The notes below the pieces were generated by a model. It saw nothing but the letters and a program-made list of their open reading frames with translations, was not told where the DNA came from and did no database searches. From NCBI GenBank assembly GCA_024278655.1, contig JAJRSV010000255.1, positions 1 through 14,109 of the forward strand: 14,109 nucleotides of DNA, given 5' to 3'. The DNA is from Bacteroidota bacterium. Its GTDB lineage: Bacteria; Bacteroidota; Ignavibacteria; Ignavibacteriales; Ignavibacteriaceae. Positions 6,967 to 14,109 of this stretch are shown here, piece by piece (within the stretch, counting starts at the first letter, position 1; each line of letters opens with the position of its first letter). The position numbers and the translations under genes were made by a program.

Positions 6967-8616
6967 ATGACCGGTTCAATAGACAACACTCTGTTTATTC
7001 TCGCTAAAATTACCAAGAGCAAAGCAGCACTTTTGCTTAAGTTGAATAACCTCGAAAGTCGGGTGATATCATTCGTGGGCGAGAACCCGAACAAGCTGAC
7101 AGAGTTTAACGATTCGCTTTTTCACTTGCATAAAAGTTCGGGAGTGGAATTAACTTCGGTTGAAAGTCTTCCGGCATTTAAATCGGTCACAAATTATTTC
7201 GGCGTCACTTCCTGTTTTATCGAAAATGTTTTTTCTGTAAACGAAAGAAACGAGTCTGTTTATCTTATTCTGTTTACCGATGAAATAAACAGATACGATC
7301 AGGGCAGCAGGGATATTCTGTTTCCCATCATTAATATTTTAAGTAATCAACTTAAGGAAGCTGAGAGCGAAGAGTATCAGGCAGCGGAAGAGGAAATGCT
7401 TGTTACCGAAGAATCGGTTGATGAAAAATTTATTCTGGAAAACTGGAAAGAGAATTTTAATGACCTTTTAAATCTTTCGGATGATATTATATTGTTACTC
7501 GACAGTGCCGGGTGTTTTTTAAAGATAAATAATTCGGGTGCTTTAACTCTGGATTATAAACCGGAAGAACTGAAGGGTAAACATTTCCTCGATATCGTTT
7601 CCGATGAAAATAAAGCCGAAGTTTCAATCGCCTTTAATTCATTAATACATTCTAAAAAGCCGACAACCTTCAGGGCGGAATTTAAAACTAAGCTGGATAA
7701 AAATGTTTCGGTAGAGTTTACTGCTAAAACGATTATCAAAGAGAATAAAATAATCGGGCTAATTGGAATAGGCAAAGATATTTCGCAGTTAAAAAAATAT
7801 GAAGAAGAAGTAAGAAGATTGAAACCGAAACTGATTGAAGCCGAAAGAATAATACAAGTGGAGCGTTCGAGAGTGCAGCATCAAAAATCGATTATTGAAG
7901 AATTAAACAGATTGAAGAGTGAATTCGTTTCCAATATATCGCATGAATTCAGAACACCTTTGGCATCGATTATCGGTTTTTCGGAAACGATTGTGTCCGA
8001 TCCCGATCTTCCGGAAGAGATGAAAGCCGAATTTAACAACGTTATACTAACCGAAGGAAAAAGACTTGCAAAACTTATTAACGATGTGCTCGACCTCTCG
8101 AAAATCGAAGGCAATAAAATAACACTTGTTAAAAACAATTTTAACATTATTAGTATGCTGAAGAAGATAATTGAAGAGAACAAACCTCTTGCGGAAGAAA
8201 AAAGTATTGTATTAAATTATGAATATCCGCAAAATGAAATTTTTATTGAGGGTGACGAGGAAAAGTTGGCTCAGGCATTCGATGCTTTAATAAACAACGC
8301 CATTAAATTTACCAACAACCAGGGCAGGGTTAAAGTAATTGTAAATAGTCTTTATAAAGAAGTAGAAATTGTGGTAAGTGATACTGGAATCGGTATTCCA
8401 AAGAAAGATTTACCGTATATTTTCCAGAAATTCTACCGTGTAAGCAGACCAGGAACCGAAATCCCTGGCACGGGAATTGGCTTGGTTTTTGTAAAACAAA
8501 TCGTTGATTTGCATAAAGGGCTTATTTCCGTTCAAAGCGAATTGGGAAATGGCACAACTTTTATTATTAAATTACTTAAGAATACAAGAGTAAACAAAAG
8601 TGAGGTTAGATCTTGA
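6967..8616 (+). CDS. Soluble PAS-domain sensor histidine kinase
   Basis: A 549-residue kinase with no signal peptide or membrane helix, so probably cytoplasmic. Residues ~1-130 resemble a divergent GAF-like sensor. ~131-155 is an acidic linker. ~160-275 is a PAS domain (LNLSDDIILLLDSAGCFLKINNS to GLIGIGKDISQ). A coiled coil at ~276-318 leads into HisKA, with H-box SNISHEFRTPL (phospho-accepting His326). The HATPase_c domain has the N box LINNAIKFT (Asn444), G1 box SDTGIGIP (Asp472), F box (YIFQKFYRV) and G2 box GTGIGLVFVK (~501-510), so all catalytic motifs are intact. The TGA stop overlaps the TTG start of the response-regulator gene by 4 bases, making that regulator the likely partner. The signal is unknown, and no cofactor-binding residue in the PAS is obvious. 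Confidence 0.95.
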   Translation: MTGSIDNTLFILAKITKSKAALLLKLNNLESRVISFVGENPNKLTEFNDSLFHLHKSSGVELTSVESLPAFKSVTNYFGVTSCFIENVFSVNERNESVYLILFTDEINRYDQGSRDILFPIINILSNQLKEAESEEYQAAEEEMLVTEESVDEKFILENWKENFNDLLNLSDDIILLLDSAGCFLKINNSGALTLDYKPEELKGKHFLDIVSDENKAEVSIAFNSLIHSKKPTTFRAEFKTKLDKNVSVEFTAKTIIKENKIIGLIGIGKDISQLKKYEEEVRRLKPKLIEAERIIQVERSRVQHQKSIIEELNRLKSEFVSNISHEFRTPLASIIGFSETIVSDPDLPEEMKAEFNNVILTEGKRLAKLINDVLDLSKIEGNKITLVKNNFNIISMLKKIIEENKPLAEEKSIVLNYEYPQNEIFIEGDEEKLAQAFDALINNAIKFTNNQGRVKVIVNSLYKEVEIVVSDTGIGIPKKDLPYIFQKFYRVSRPGTEIPGTGIGLVFVKQIVDLHKGLISVQSELGNGTTFIIKLLKNTRVNKSEVRS

Positions 8617-9998
8617 GCAAACTGGTATTTATAGTTGATGACGAACAAGCCATATCGAAACTTCTATCTTTTTGGGTAAAGGATAAGTGGGGATATGATG
8701 TAGAAGTGTTTTCCAACGGCGAAGCAATGTTAAAACGGCTTTCATCCAAACCCGATTTGGTGCTGTTGGATATAATGCTGCCCGGGTTAGACGGTATTGA
8801 AACCTTAAAGAGAATTAAGCAGGTTGACGAAAATTTACCTGTAATAATGTTATCTGCCCAGGGAAGCATTGAAGTTGCCGTAGAATCACTTCGCTACGGA
8901 GCATACGATTATTTCCCCAAACCGATTGACCAGCATAAGCTCGAATTAGCCATTAAGAATGCTATCAGAAGTTACGACCTCCAAAAAGAAATTCAGAACC
9001 TTAAAGAGAATGTTCAGAAAGAGTATAGTTTCGATAACATTATTACCGCCGACGGTAAAATGCAGGATGTATTTAAACTTGTGTCGAAAGTACTCGATAA
9101 TGATATATCGGTCTTAATATACGGCGAAAGCGGTACGGGAAAAGAATTAATTGCAAGAGCTATTCATTACAACGGACAAAGAAAAGACAGACCGTTTGTG
9201 GTGGTCAACTGTGCAAGTATTCCCAGGGAGTTGCTGGAAAGTGAATTGTTCGGACACGAGAGAGGTTCCTTTACCGGAGCTCATCAGCGCAAGTTAGGTA
9301 AGTTCGAATTAGCAAAAGACGGAACAATCTTTTTAGATGAAGTTGGCGAGCTGGAAATGCTTCTGCAGGCAAAACTCCTCCGGGTTATTCAGGAACGGGA
9401 GTTTGAAAGAGTAGGCGGAACCGAACTTATAAAAACAAACGTTAGAATTATTTCGGCTACCAACAGGGATTTGAAAAAAGCAGTAGAGAATAAAGAGTTC
9501 CGTGAGGACTTGTACTACAGACTGAATTCATTCCCGATTATTATTCCGCCGCTTCGTCACCGCAAAGGCGACATATTGGTTTTAGCCGAGCACTTTGTAA
9601 ATGTGTTTAACAAAAAGTTAGGTAAAAACATAAAAGGATTTACAAAGCGGGCATTAAAACTTATCTATGAATATGATTGGCCGGGTAACATTCGTGAAAT
9701 GGAAAACACAATCGAGCGCTGTATTATTATTTCGGAAAGCGATGTGATTGATGTTGACGATCTTCCGCCGCACTTCAGAACGGCAGATAAAATGTCTTCG
9801 GTCGATTTCAGCGGTCCGTTATTTTCGGATGACACAATTATTCCGTTCGAAAAAATTAAAGAAGAAGCAATACGCCATGCACTTAAAGTTACCAAAGGAA
9901 ATATTGTTGAAGCTGCCAAACGACTTCAACTGGGAAGAGCAACTATTTACAGGTTAATGGAAAAATACAGCATAGAAAACAGGTCTTACAGTGAATAA
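8613..9998 (+). CDS. NtrC-family sigma-54-dependent response regulator
   Basis: A 461-residue regulator with three domains. The receiver (~4-120) has acidic Asp9/Asp10, phospho-acceptor Asp53 (LLDIMLPG), Ser81 at the switch Thr position, and Lys103. The AAA+ domain (~138-375) has Walker A GESGTGKE (171-178), the sigma-54 contact loop GSFTGA (218-223) and Walker B TIFLDE (238-243); RLNSFPIIIPPLR and WPGNIREMEN are also present. A Fis-type helix-turn-helix is at ~425-452 (GNIVEAAKRLQLGRATIYRLMEKY). The loop is GSFTGA rather than GAFTGA, a known tolerated variant. The start is TTG at 8613: a TGAGG Shine-Dalgarno at 8601-8605 lies 7 bases upstream, the receiver begins at once (SKLVFIVDDE), and the codon overlaps the kinase stop. 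It should activate sigma-54 promoters on phosphorylation; no convincing -24/-12 promoter was found in the window, so its targets lie elsewhere. Confidence 0.96.
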   Translation: MSKLVFIVDDEQAISKLLSFWVKDKWGYDVEVFSNGEAMLKRLSSKPDLVLLDIMLPGLDGIETLKRIKQVDENLPVIMLSAQGSIEVAVESLRYGAYDYFPKPIDQHKLELAIKNAIRSYDLQKEIQNLKENVQKEYSFDNIITADGKMQDVFKLVSKVLDNDISVLIYGESGTGKELIARAIHYNGQRKDRPFVVVNCASIPRELLESELFGHERGSFTGAHQRKLGKFELAKDGTIFLDEVGELEMLLQAKLLRVIQEREFERVGGTELIKTNVRIISATNRDLKKAVENKEFREDLYYRLNSFPIIIPPLRHRKGDILVLAEHFVNVFNKKLGKNIKGFTKRALKLIYEYDWPGNIREMENTIERCIIISESDVIDVDDLPPHFRTADKMSSVDFSGPLFSDDTIIPFEKIKEEAIRHALKVTKGNIVEAAKRLQLGRATIYRLMEKYSIENRSYSE

Positions 9999-10017
9999 AC
10001 ATATCGAAGGTGAAATA

Positions 10018-10356
10018 ATGTTTTTTAAGAGGGAAGCAGCGGGGGATGTTGTAATAATAACGGTTGATTTAGCAAGAGCTTCGTTAAATGAAGCGGATGA
10101 ATTTAAGAAACTGTTAACCGATGAAATAGATAAAGGATATAAAAAAATTGTAGTCGATCTTTCGAACTGCGATTTTATCGATTCGACGTTCCTCGGTTCT
10201 TTAGTCGTTTCGTTGAAAAAAGTTACAAGTCTTGGCGGCGATTTGCGGTTAGTTGGCTTCAAACCGGCTGTGCACTCAATGTTCGAATTAACAAGAATGT
10301 ATAAAGTATTCGAAACATTTAAAACAAGGGAAGATGCAATAGCAAGTTTTCAGTAA
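10018..10356 (+). CDS. Single-domain STAS protein (anti-sigma factor antagonist type)
   Basis: A 112-residue protein consisting only of a STAS domain, the length of SpoIIAA/RsbV-like proteins. The hallmark is VVDLSNCDFIDSTFLGSLVVSLK (~45-67): Asp55-Ser56-Thr57 aligns with the Asp-Ser-Ser of SpoIIAA, putting Thr57 at the usual phosphorylated position. GDLRLVGFKPAVHSMFELTRMYKVFE (~74-99) is also typical. In partner switching, the unphosphorylated form binds an anti-sigma kinase and a PP2C phosphatase reactivates the phosphorylated form; such a phosphatase is the next gene. Start choice: the frame extends to GTG at 9991, overlapping the sigma-54 regulator, but the ATG at 10018 has a better-placed purine-rich GAAGGTGA just upstream and begins where the domain begins. 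It follows the regulator by 19 bases and is probably in the same transcript. Confidence 0.92.
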   Translation: MFFKREAAGDVVIITVDLARASLNEADEFKKLLTDEIDKGYKKIVVDLSNCDFIDSTFLGSLVVSLKKVTSLGGDLRLVGFKPAVHSMFELTRMYKVFETFKTREDAIASFQ

Positions 10357-10391
10357 TTAAACTGAACAGGGAAAAGGGATTCGAATATTCT

Positions 10392-10402
10392 ATAAAATTG
10401 TG
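10392..10402 (+). repeat. Shared 11-mer ATAAAATTGTG, copy 1
   Basis: An exact 11-base word also found at 12093-12103. Both copies lie in short intergenic gaps, 76 and 59 bases before the next start codon. The core TAAAATTG differs by one base from the Bacteroidota -7 consensus TAnnTTTG, so it could be a promoter box, although no TTTG is seen at the -33 position of either copy. It may be a binding site instead. Confidence 0.4.
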
Positions 10403-10414
10403 ATAACTAATTTT

Positions 10415-10425
10415 ACCCGCCGGGT
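10415..10425 (+). promoter_or_regulatory. GC-rich palindrome ACCCG-C-CGGGT before the phosphatase gene
   Basis: A perfect 5-bp inverted repeat around a single central base, in an otherwise AT-rich 122-base gap. The one-base centre rules out a normal hairpin, so a dimeric operator is more plausible than a terminator. It lies 12 bases past the shared 11-mer and 53 bases before the next ATG. A short palindrome can occur by chance. Confidence 0.3.
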
Positions 10426-10478
10426 GTCCGCTCAAGATTTCTCTTTAATTTTTAATATAATTACTTAATAAATTTATA

Positions 10479-12044
10479 ATGGGTGAAGATACTAAAAAAG
10501 TTCTGGTGATTGACGACGATATTGTTATCCGGAAACTTATAACATATCACCTTAAAGCCAACAAATTGCAGCCTATCGATGTAGCGAGTGCCGACGAAGC
10601 ATTTCAGGTTTTACAGAATGACGGGGTGGATTTGGTGCTTTGCGATGTTATGCTGGATAAAATGGACGGATTTACATTTTGTGAAAAAGTAAGAGAAAAC
10701 GAAAACCACAGATTCATACCTTTTATCTTTGTTACTGCAAAAAACTCTCTGGAAGATAAAGAGCGCGCAATGCAAGTCGGGGGAGACGATATTATTACCA
10801 AACCCTTTGATGTGGATGAATTAATGCTGAAGGTAAGGGCATTATTAAAACGTTCGGATATCTACAAACTCTATGGTGTTAAAAAAGACCTTTCAAAAAC
10901 ATTTCAAAGTAAAAAAGCACAAATTCTGCTCGTCGATGATGACAAATCACTTTCGAGGATATTTCAGTACAATTTAAATAAAGCCGGATTCGATTGCGTT
11001 GTTACCAACAGTGCGAAAGAGGCACTGGAAAAATTAAAAACCTTCACTCCCGATATAATTATTTCCGATATAATGATGCCCGAGGTTAGCGGTTTTGAAT
11101 TCAGAAAGAAAATTCTGGAAGACCCGCGGCTTAAATCAATCCCGTTTATTTTTCTTACTGCAAAAAGTGAAGAGCAGGATATTCTTGAAGGTTATGAACT
11201 CGACATTGCGGATTATGTTGTTAAAACCGAAGGACCGAAAATAGTTGTAGCAAAAGTATCGGCTATTATAAAAAGCTTAACCAAAGAACGGCAAAAAGTT
11301 ATTTCGGAACTGCACAGTGCAGCCGATTCGTTTAGAGTAAAAGTTGTACCCGACAGTTATCCGGCATTCGATGGTTTTTCGGTGAGACACTGGCATGTTC
11401 CTTACGAAGGGATTCCGGGCGGAGATTTTATCGATTATTATAAAATCGATGACGATCACCTTGCAATTATATTGGGCGATGTGATGGGTAAAAAATGGAA
11501 AGCATGGTATTTTGCATTTGCATATGCGGGATATGTAAGAAGCGCACTTCGCGGAGTAATTCAATCCACCAAAGTATATTCACCGAGTGTAGTGCTGAAT
11601 GAAGTTAATCAGTCTATTTACAAAGATGCCAAGGTGTCCGAAGTGTTTGCAACACTATCCGTACTTGTTCTTGATAGAAAAAACTTAACTGCCAGGTACA
11701 CAGGCGCCGGCGATTTACCCCTCATCCATAAAAGCAGTACAACCGGCGAAGTAAAGAGTGTTAGATCGAAAGGGATGTTACTCGGATTTTCGCTTAACGG
11801 AGAATATGAAGATTGCACAATCGATTTAGCTGCTAACGATATTCTTCTGCTTACAACAGACGGAATAATTGAATCGAGAAATAATGAAAACCGGCAGTAC
11901 GGTTCGGAAAGATTAATAAATATCATCAAAAATATTTCGCACGAAGAGGATGAGATTGAAATCATAAAAAACGATTTCAACTCTTTTACCGAAAACAAAT
12001 ACGAAGATGATATAAGTTTAATAGCAGTTAGAGTTTTACAGTAA
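10479..12044 (+). CDS. Double-receiver response regulator with PP2C/SpoIIE-type phosphatase output
   Basis: A 521-residue fusion. Receiver 1 (~6-125) has Asp12-14, phospho-acceptor Asp56 (LCDVMLDKMDG), Thr86 and Lys108 before Pro-Phe. Receiver 2 (~147-267) has Asp153-155, Asp197 (ISDIMMPEVSG), Thr227 and Lys249; here the Lys is followed by Thr instead of the usual Pro. A short helix leads to the phosphatase (~285-521), whose metal-binding acids are all present: Asp316 in PGGDFIDYY, Asp334 in LGDVMGKKW, Asp461 in TTDGIIES and Asp510/511 near the end. The family dephosphorylates STAS anti-sigma antagonists, and a STAS gene lies just upstream, so Thr57 of that protein is the obvious candidate substrate. 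The kinase that phosphorylates these receivers is not identified. The ATG at 10479 is preceded by an AT-rich stretch without a Shine-Dalgarno. Confidence 0.95.
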   Translation: MGEDTKKVLVIDDDIVIRKLITYHLKANKLQPIDVASADEAFQVLQNDGVDLVLCDVMLDKMDGFTFCEKVRENENHRFIPFIFVTAKNSLEDKERAMQVGGDDIITKPFDVDELMLKVRALLKRSDIYKLYGVKKDLSKTFQSKKAQILLVDDDKSLSRIFQYNLNKAGFDCVVTNSAKEALEKLKTFTPDIIISDIMMPEVSGFEFRKKILEDPRLKSIPFIFLTAKSEEQDILEGYELDIADYVVKTEGPKIVVAKVSAIIKSLTKERQKVISELHSAADSFRVKVVPDSYPAFDGFSVRHWHVPYEGIPGGDFIDYYKIDDDHLAIILGDVMGKKWKAWYFAFAYAGYVRSALRGVIQSTKVYSPSVVLNEVNQSIYKDAKVSEVFATLSVLVLDRKNLTARYTGAGDLPLIHKSSTTGEVKSVRSKGMLLGFSLNGEYEDCTIDLAANDILLLTTDGIIESRNNENRQYGSERLINIIKNISHEEDEIEIIKNDFNSFTENKYEDDISLIAVRVLQ

Positions 12045-12062
12045 CTATACTTGTACTAATTC

Positions 12063-12072
12063 AAGCCGGCTT
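12063..12072 (+). promoter_or_regulatory. Palindrome AAGCCGGCTT before the Reg_prop gene
   Basis: A perfect 10-base palindrome with no spacer, so it cannot form a terminator hairpin. It lies 20 bases upstream of the second 11-mer copy. With the ACCCG-C-CGGGT site in the previous gap, it gives both gaps a GC-rich dyad, but the two sequences differ and their order relative to the 11-mer is reversed. Confidence 0.25.
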
Positions 12073-12092
12073 CCCCTCAAAGGTCAATCATA

Positions 12093-12103
12093 ATAAAATT
12101 GTG
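12093..12103 (+). repeat. Shared 11-mer ATAAAATTGTG, copy 2
   Basis: The second exact copy of the word at 10392-10402, here 59 bases before the Reg_prop start codon. Flanking bases differ between copies, apart from general AT-richness. Confidence 0.4.
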
Positions 12104-12162
12104 TTGAAATATATTTAATTACTATCTTTATGCAGTTATAATTAACAGATAGTTACATATAG

Positions 12163-14109
12163 ATGTTTACGCGGCATAATCTATTCTTTCTTTTAGTAAC
12201 CTTCATTGCGCTAACAACATTCCTGTATCCACAAGACTTTTTAACGAGAATATATACTGTAGAAGACGGCTTGCCGGACGGGCAGGTATTCGATGTTTTG
12301 CAGGATAGCAGCGGTCTGATGTGGTTTGCCACCCGCTCAGGGGTTTGCACTTACAACGGGCAGGAGTGGAAAACGTATGAACAATATAATAGTGCAGTAA
12401 GTTATGTAAGGTTAAAACTCGATAAAAACAACAGGGTGTGGGCACTGCCATATTATGTTTATGATTCCATAAAAGTTTTTGATAAAGATGCTTTGATCAG
12501 ATCATATCCCCCCATCTATTCGGAACTTGGTATAAATATAATAACTTGTTTTACCTTTGACTTATTGGAGCAGAAAAATAAACAAACAATTCTTGTTGGA
12601 ACTTTAGGTGGTGGGTTGCATTACTTTGAAAACTCAATTTGGAATCATTTGGGAATCGAGCAGGGGTTAAAAAGTAATCACATCACAAAAATACTGGTTG
12701 TTGACAGTACCGTATTTGTTTCTACCTATAAAGGATTATTTAAATTTATTGGCAATTTAAATATAGATAATGTCTTGTCGATTGATAATTTACCCGATGA
12801 ACGAATATTAGGAATGGCTCCTGAGTTTTTACAAGATAATAAGATGAGGATTTGGTTACATGGTGTAAATTGGATGGGATATTTGTCTGATGATAACTTT
12901 CATCTTTTAACTCATAGGATTAAGTACCTGTGGAGCGGAATTAAATTTTTTTCGTTCTTAGTTCCTTCACCTAAACATGATAAAATATTTTATGGTAACG
13001 GTATAGGTTCTTTTTCTCTGGAATTGATTGAAAAACAGGGGAGAATTATTGCGAATAATAATTTCTCTTTTAAACCATCGGCAAACTCAATGATTTTTGA
13101 TTTTGAAGGAAATCAATGGATAGCTACATCTCGTGGTGTTTATAAAAACAGTAAGATTGATTTTGAGACTTTCAATTTAAGACCGGGACAATTGGACAAG
13201 GAAGTAACGGCTATCTCGCAAATGGATAATGGTACGATGGTGATTGGTCATAACAGTGGGTTAACTTTGTTGAGTGGGAAAGCAATAAAATTTTTAAAAA
13301 TACCTTATTCCAATGAGGAATCGGGAATATTAACAAGAATTTTAGATATGTGTAAAGTAAGTAATAACACTATATTGTTTACTACCTTCAAAAACGGTGT
13401 TTATGAACTAAAGGATAACATAATAAACAGGGTGTTTCGGACGACAGACAATGTGAGATATTTTTCGTTGCTTAAAACGTTTAATGGCGAAATATTGGTT
13501 GGGACTGATGTTGGTGTTTATAAAATTCAGGGCGACTCACTAATACGCAAGTTTAAGAAAATGATTCCTATGAATGTTATGAGAAAGATGTATCAACTGC
13601 GCGATAGCACAATTTTGTTCGGAAGTATTCGGGGTCTGATTTCAATAAAAGGAAATACATATAAAAAATACAATGCTGATAATTTTGACGGTGATAATAT
13701 TTTCAGCATCTATGAGAAAAAAGATTTGGGTGTTCTAATCGGTACTATGGACGGTTTGTATATTATGGGAGAGACGAAACTGGAGAAGTTTAATAAAAAC
13801 GGTTTTAGTTTAGAAAGACCGGTTTATTTTATTACCGAAGACAAGGAAGGAAATCTTTGGTTCGGTACTGATAAAGGTGTATTCGGATGGGATGGGAACA
13901 ATGTTAGACATTTTACAACTGCCGACGGTCTTTCAGGTAATGAAACTAACAGAGCAGCGGGCTTTGTCGATATGGATGGATACCTATGGATTGGTACGGA
14001 AAGCGGTCTTTCGAAATTTATCGGTAATAAAAAAATGGAATACACTGTTAAACCGAAGGTTGAATTTCTTTTCATTTCCGATTCTGAAAACAACATATAT
14101 CCTTTAACC
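12163..14109 (+). CDS. Secreted two-component regulator propeller (Reg_prop) protein, N-terminal part (runs off right edge)
   Basis: The frame is open from ATG at 12163 to the last base (649 codons, no stop). Residues 1-24 (MFTRHNLFFLLVTFIALTTF, then LYPQ) form a signal peptide. The rest is a chain of beta-propeller blades with the Reg_prop pattern of D-x-x-G-x-hW-h-G/A-T-x-x-G. Clear blades: VLQDSSGLMWFATRSGV (~45-61), FDFEGNQWIATSRGV (~312), ISQMDNGTMVIGHNSGL (~351), LLKTFNGEILVGTDVGV (~435), MYQLRDSTILFGSIRGL (~477), ITEDKEGNLWFGTDKGV (~558) and FVDMDGYLWIGTESGL (~603). Such ectodomains usually end in a Y_Y_Y domain, a membrane helix and then a histidine kinase, GGDEF or SpoIIE-type output. 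That part is outside the window, so the class of output is unknown. The ATG has no Shine-Dalgarno. From about 12480 on, the codons look more AT-rich than in the upstream genes. Confidence 0.9.
   Translation, partial: MFTRHNLFFLLVTFIALTTFLYPQDFLTRIYTVEDGLPDGQVFDVLQDSSGLMWFATRSGVCTYNGQEWKTYEQYNSAVSYVRLKLDKNNRVWALPYYVYDSIKVFDKDALIRSYPPIYSELGINIITCFTFDLLEQKNKQTILVGTLGGGLHYFENSIWNHLGIEQGLKSNHITKILVVDSTVFVSTYKGLFKFIGNLNIDNVLSIDNLPDERILGMAPEFLQDNKMRIWLHGVNWMGYLSDDNFHLLTHRIKYLWSGIKFFSFLVPSPKHDKIFYGNGIGSFSLELIEKQGRIIANNNFSFKPSANSMIFDFEGNQWIATSRGVYKNSKIDFETFNLRPGQLDKEVTAISQMDNGTMVIGHNSGLTLLSGKAIKFLKIPYSNEESGILTRILDMCKVSNNTILFTTFKNGVYELKDNIINRVFRTTDNVRYFSLLKTFNGEILVGTDVGVYKIQGDSLIRKFKKMIPMNVMRKMYQLRDSTILFGSIRGLISIKGNTYKKYNADNFDGDNIFSIYEKKDLGVLIGTMDGLYIMGETKLEKFNKNGFSLERPVYFITEDKEGNLWFGTDKGVFGWDGNNVRHFTTADGLSGNETNRAAGFVDMDGYLWIGTESGLSKFIGNKKMEYTVKPKVEFLFISDSENNIYPLT

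Noticed and set aside
8464..8480. TGGCAC...TTGGC sequence resembling a sigma-54 -24/-12 promoter
   Set aside because: The GG-to-GC spacing is one base too long, the -12 box is imperfect, and it encodes the invariant GTGIGL motif of the kinase.
12153..12451. Two antisense frames across the start of the Reg_prop gene
   Set aside because: The plus strand carries a signal peptide and a Reg_prop blade through the same bases; the antisense peptides show no recognisable features.
13824..14107. Open frames in another plus frame and on the minus strand near the right edge
   Set aside because: They overlap clear propeller blades in the true plus frame (ITEDKEGNLWFGT and FVDMDGYLWIGT) and look like shadows.

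Overview
This is a moderately AT-rich, gene-dense stretch of bacterial chromosome. It looks like a Bacteroidota/Chlorobi-group organism, most plausibly of the Ignavibacteria (Melioribacter/Ignavibacterium-like). The reasons are the DUF4159 plus DUF4175 membrane-protein pair, the secreted Reg_prop (two-component regulator propeller) protein, AT-rich leaders that often lack a Shine-Dalgarno sequence, and one clear Bacteroidota-type -7 box (TAnnTTTG). The taxonomy is inferred from gene content and style, not from a marker gene. No rRNA, tRNA, CRISPR array, insertion sequence or phage gene is visible, and no gene-free stretch exceeds about 130 bases.

Layout. Positions 1-2712 hold housekeeping and accessory genes: the C-terminal two thirds of rmuC (open at the left edge), a small four-helix membrane protein of unknown function, and a class I SAM-dependent methyltransferase. 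A convergent EVE-domain protein follows on the minus strand. Positions 2822-6870 hold an overlapping gene pair: a secreted DUF4159 protein and a very large DUF4175-type protein with three membrane helices, a beta-rich middle, a long coiled coil and a Met/Gln-rich tail.

Positions 6967-14109 are a signalling block, all on the plus strand. A soluble PAS histidine kinase overlaps by 4 bases an NtrC-type sigma-54 response regulator with a TTG start. That regulator is followed within 19 bases by a single-domain STAS protein (anti-sigma-factor-antagonist type). About 120 bases later comes a protein with two receiver domains and a PP2C/SpoIIE phosphatase. After another ~118 bases comes a secreted Reg_prop sensor protein that runs off the right edge with no stop codon (649 codons visible).

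How they may work together. The kinase and NtrC-type regulator should control sigma-54 promoters. The STAS protein and the receiver-controlled phosphatase are two of the three standard parts of a partner-switching pathway. The third part, an RsbW-like anti-sigma kinase, is not in the window. The Reg_prop protein may be the ectodomain of a further membrane sensor whose output domain lies past the right edge. The gaps before the phosphatase gene and before the Reg_prop gene share an exact 11-base word and each carries a GC-rich palindrome, which hints at common control of the last two genes.
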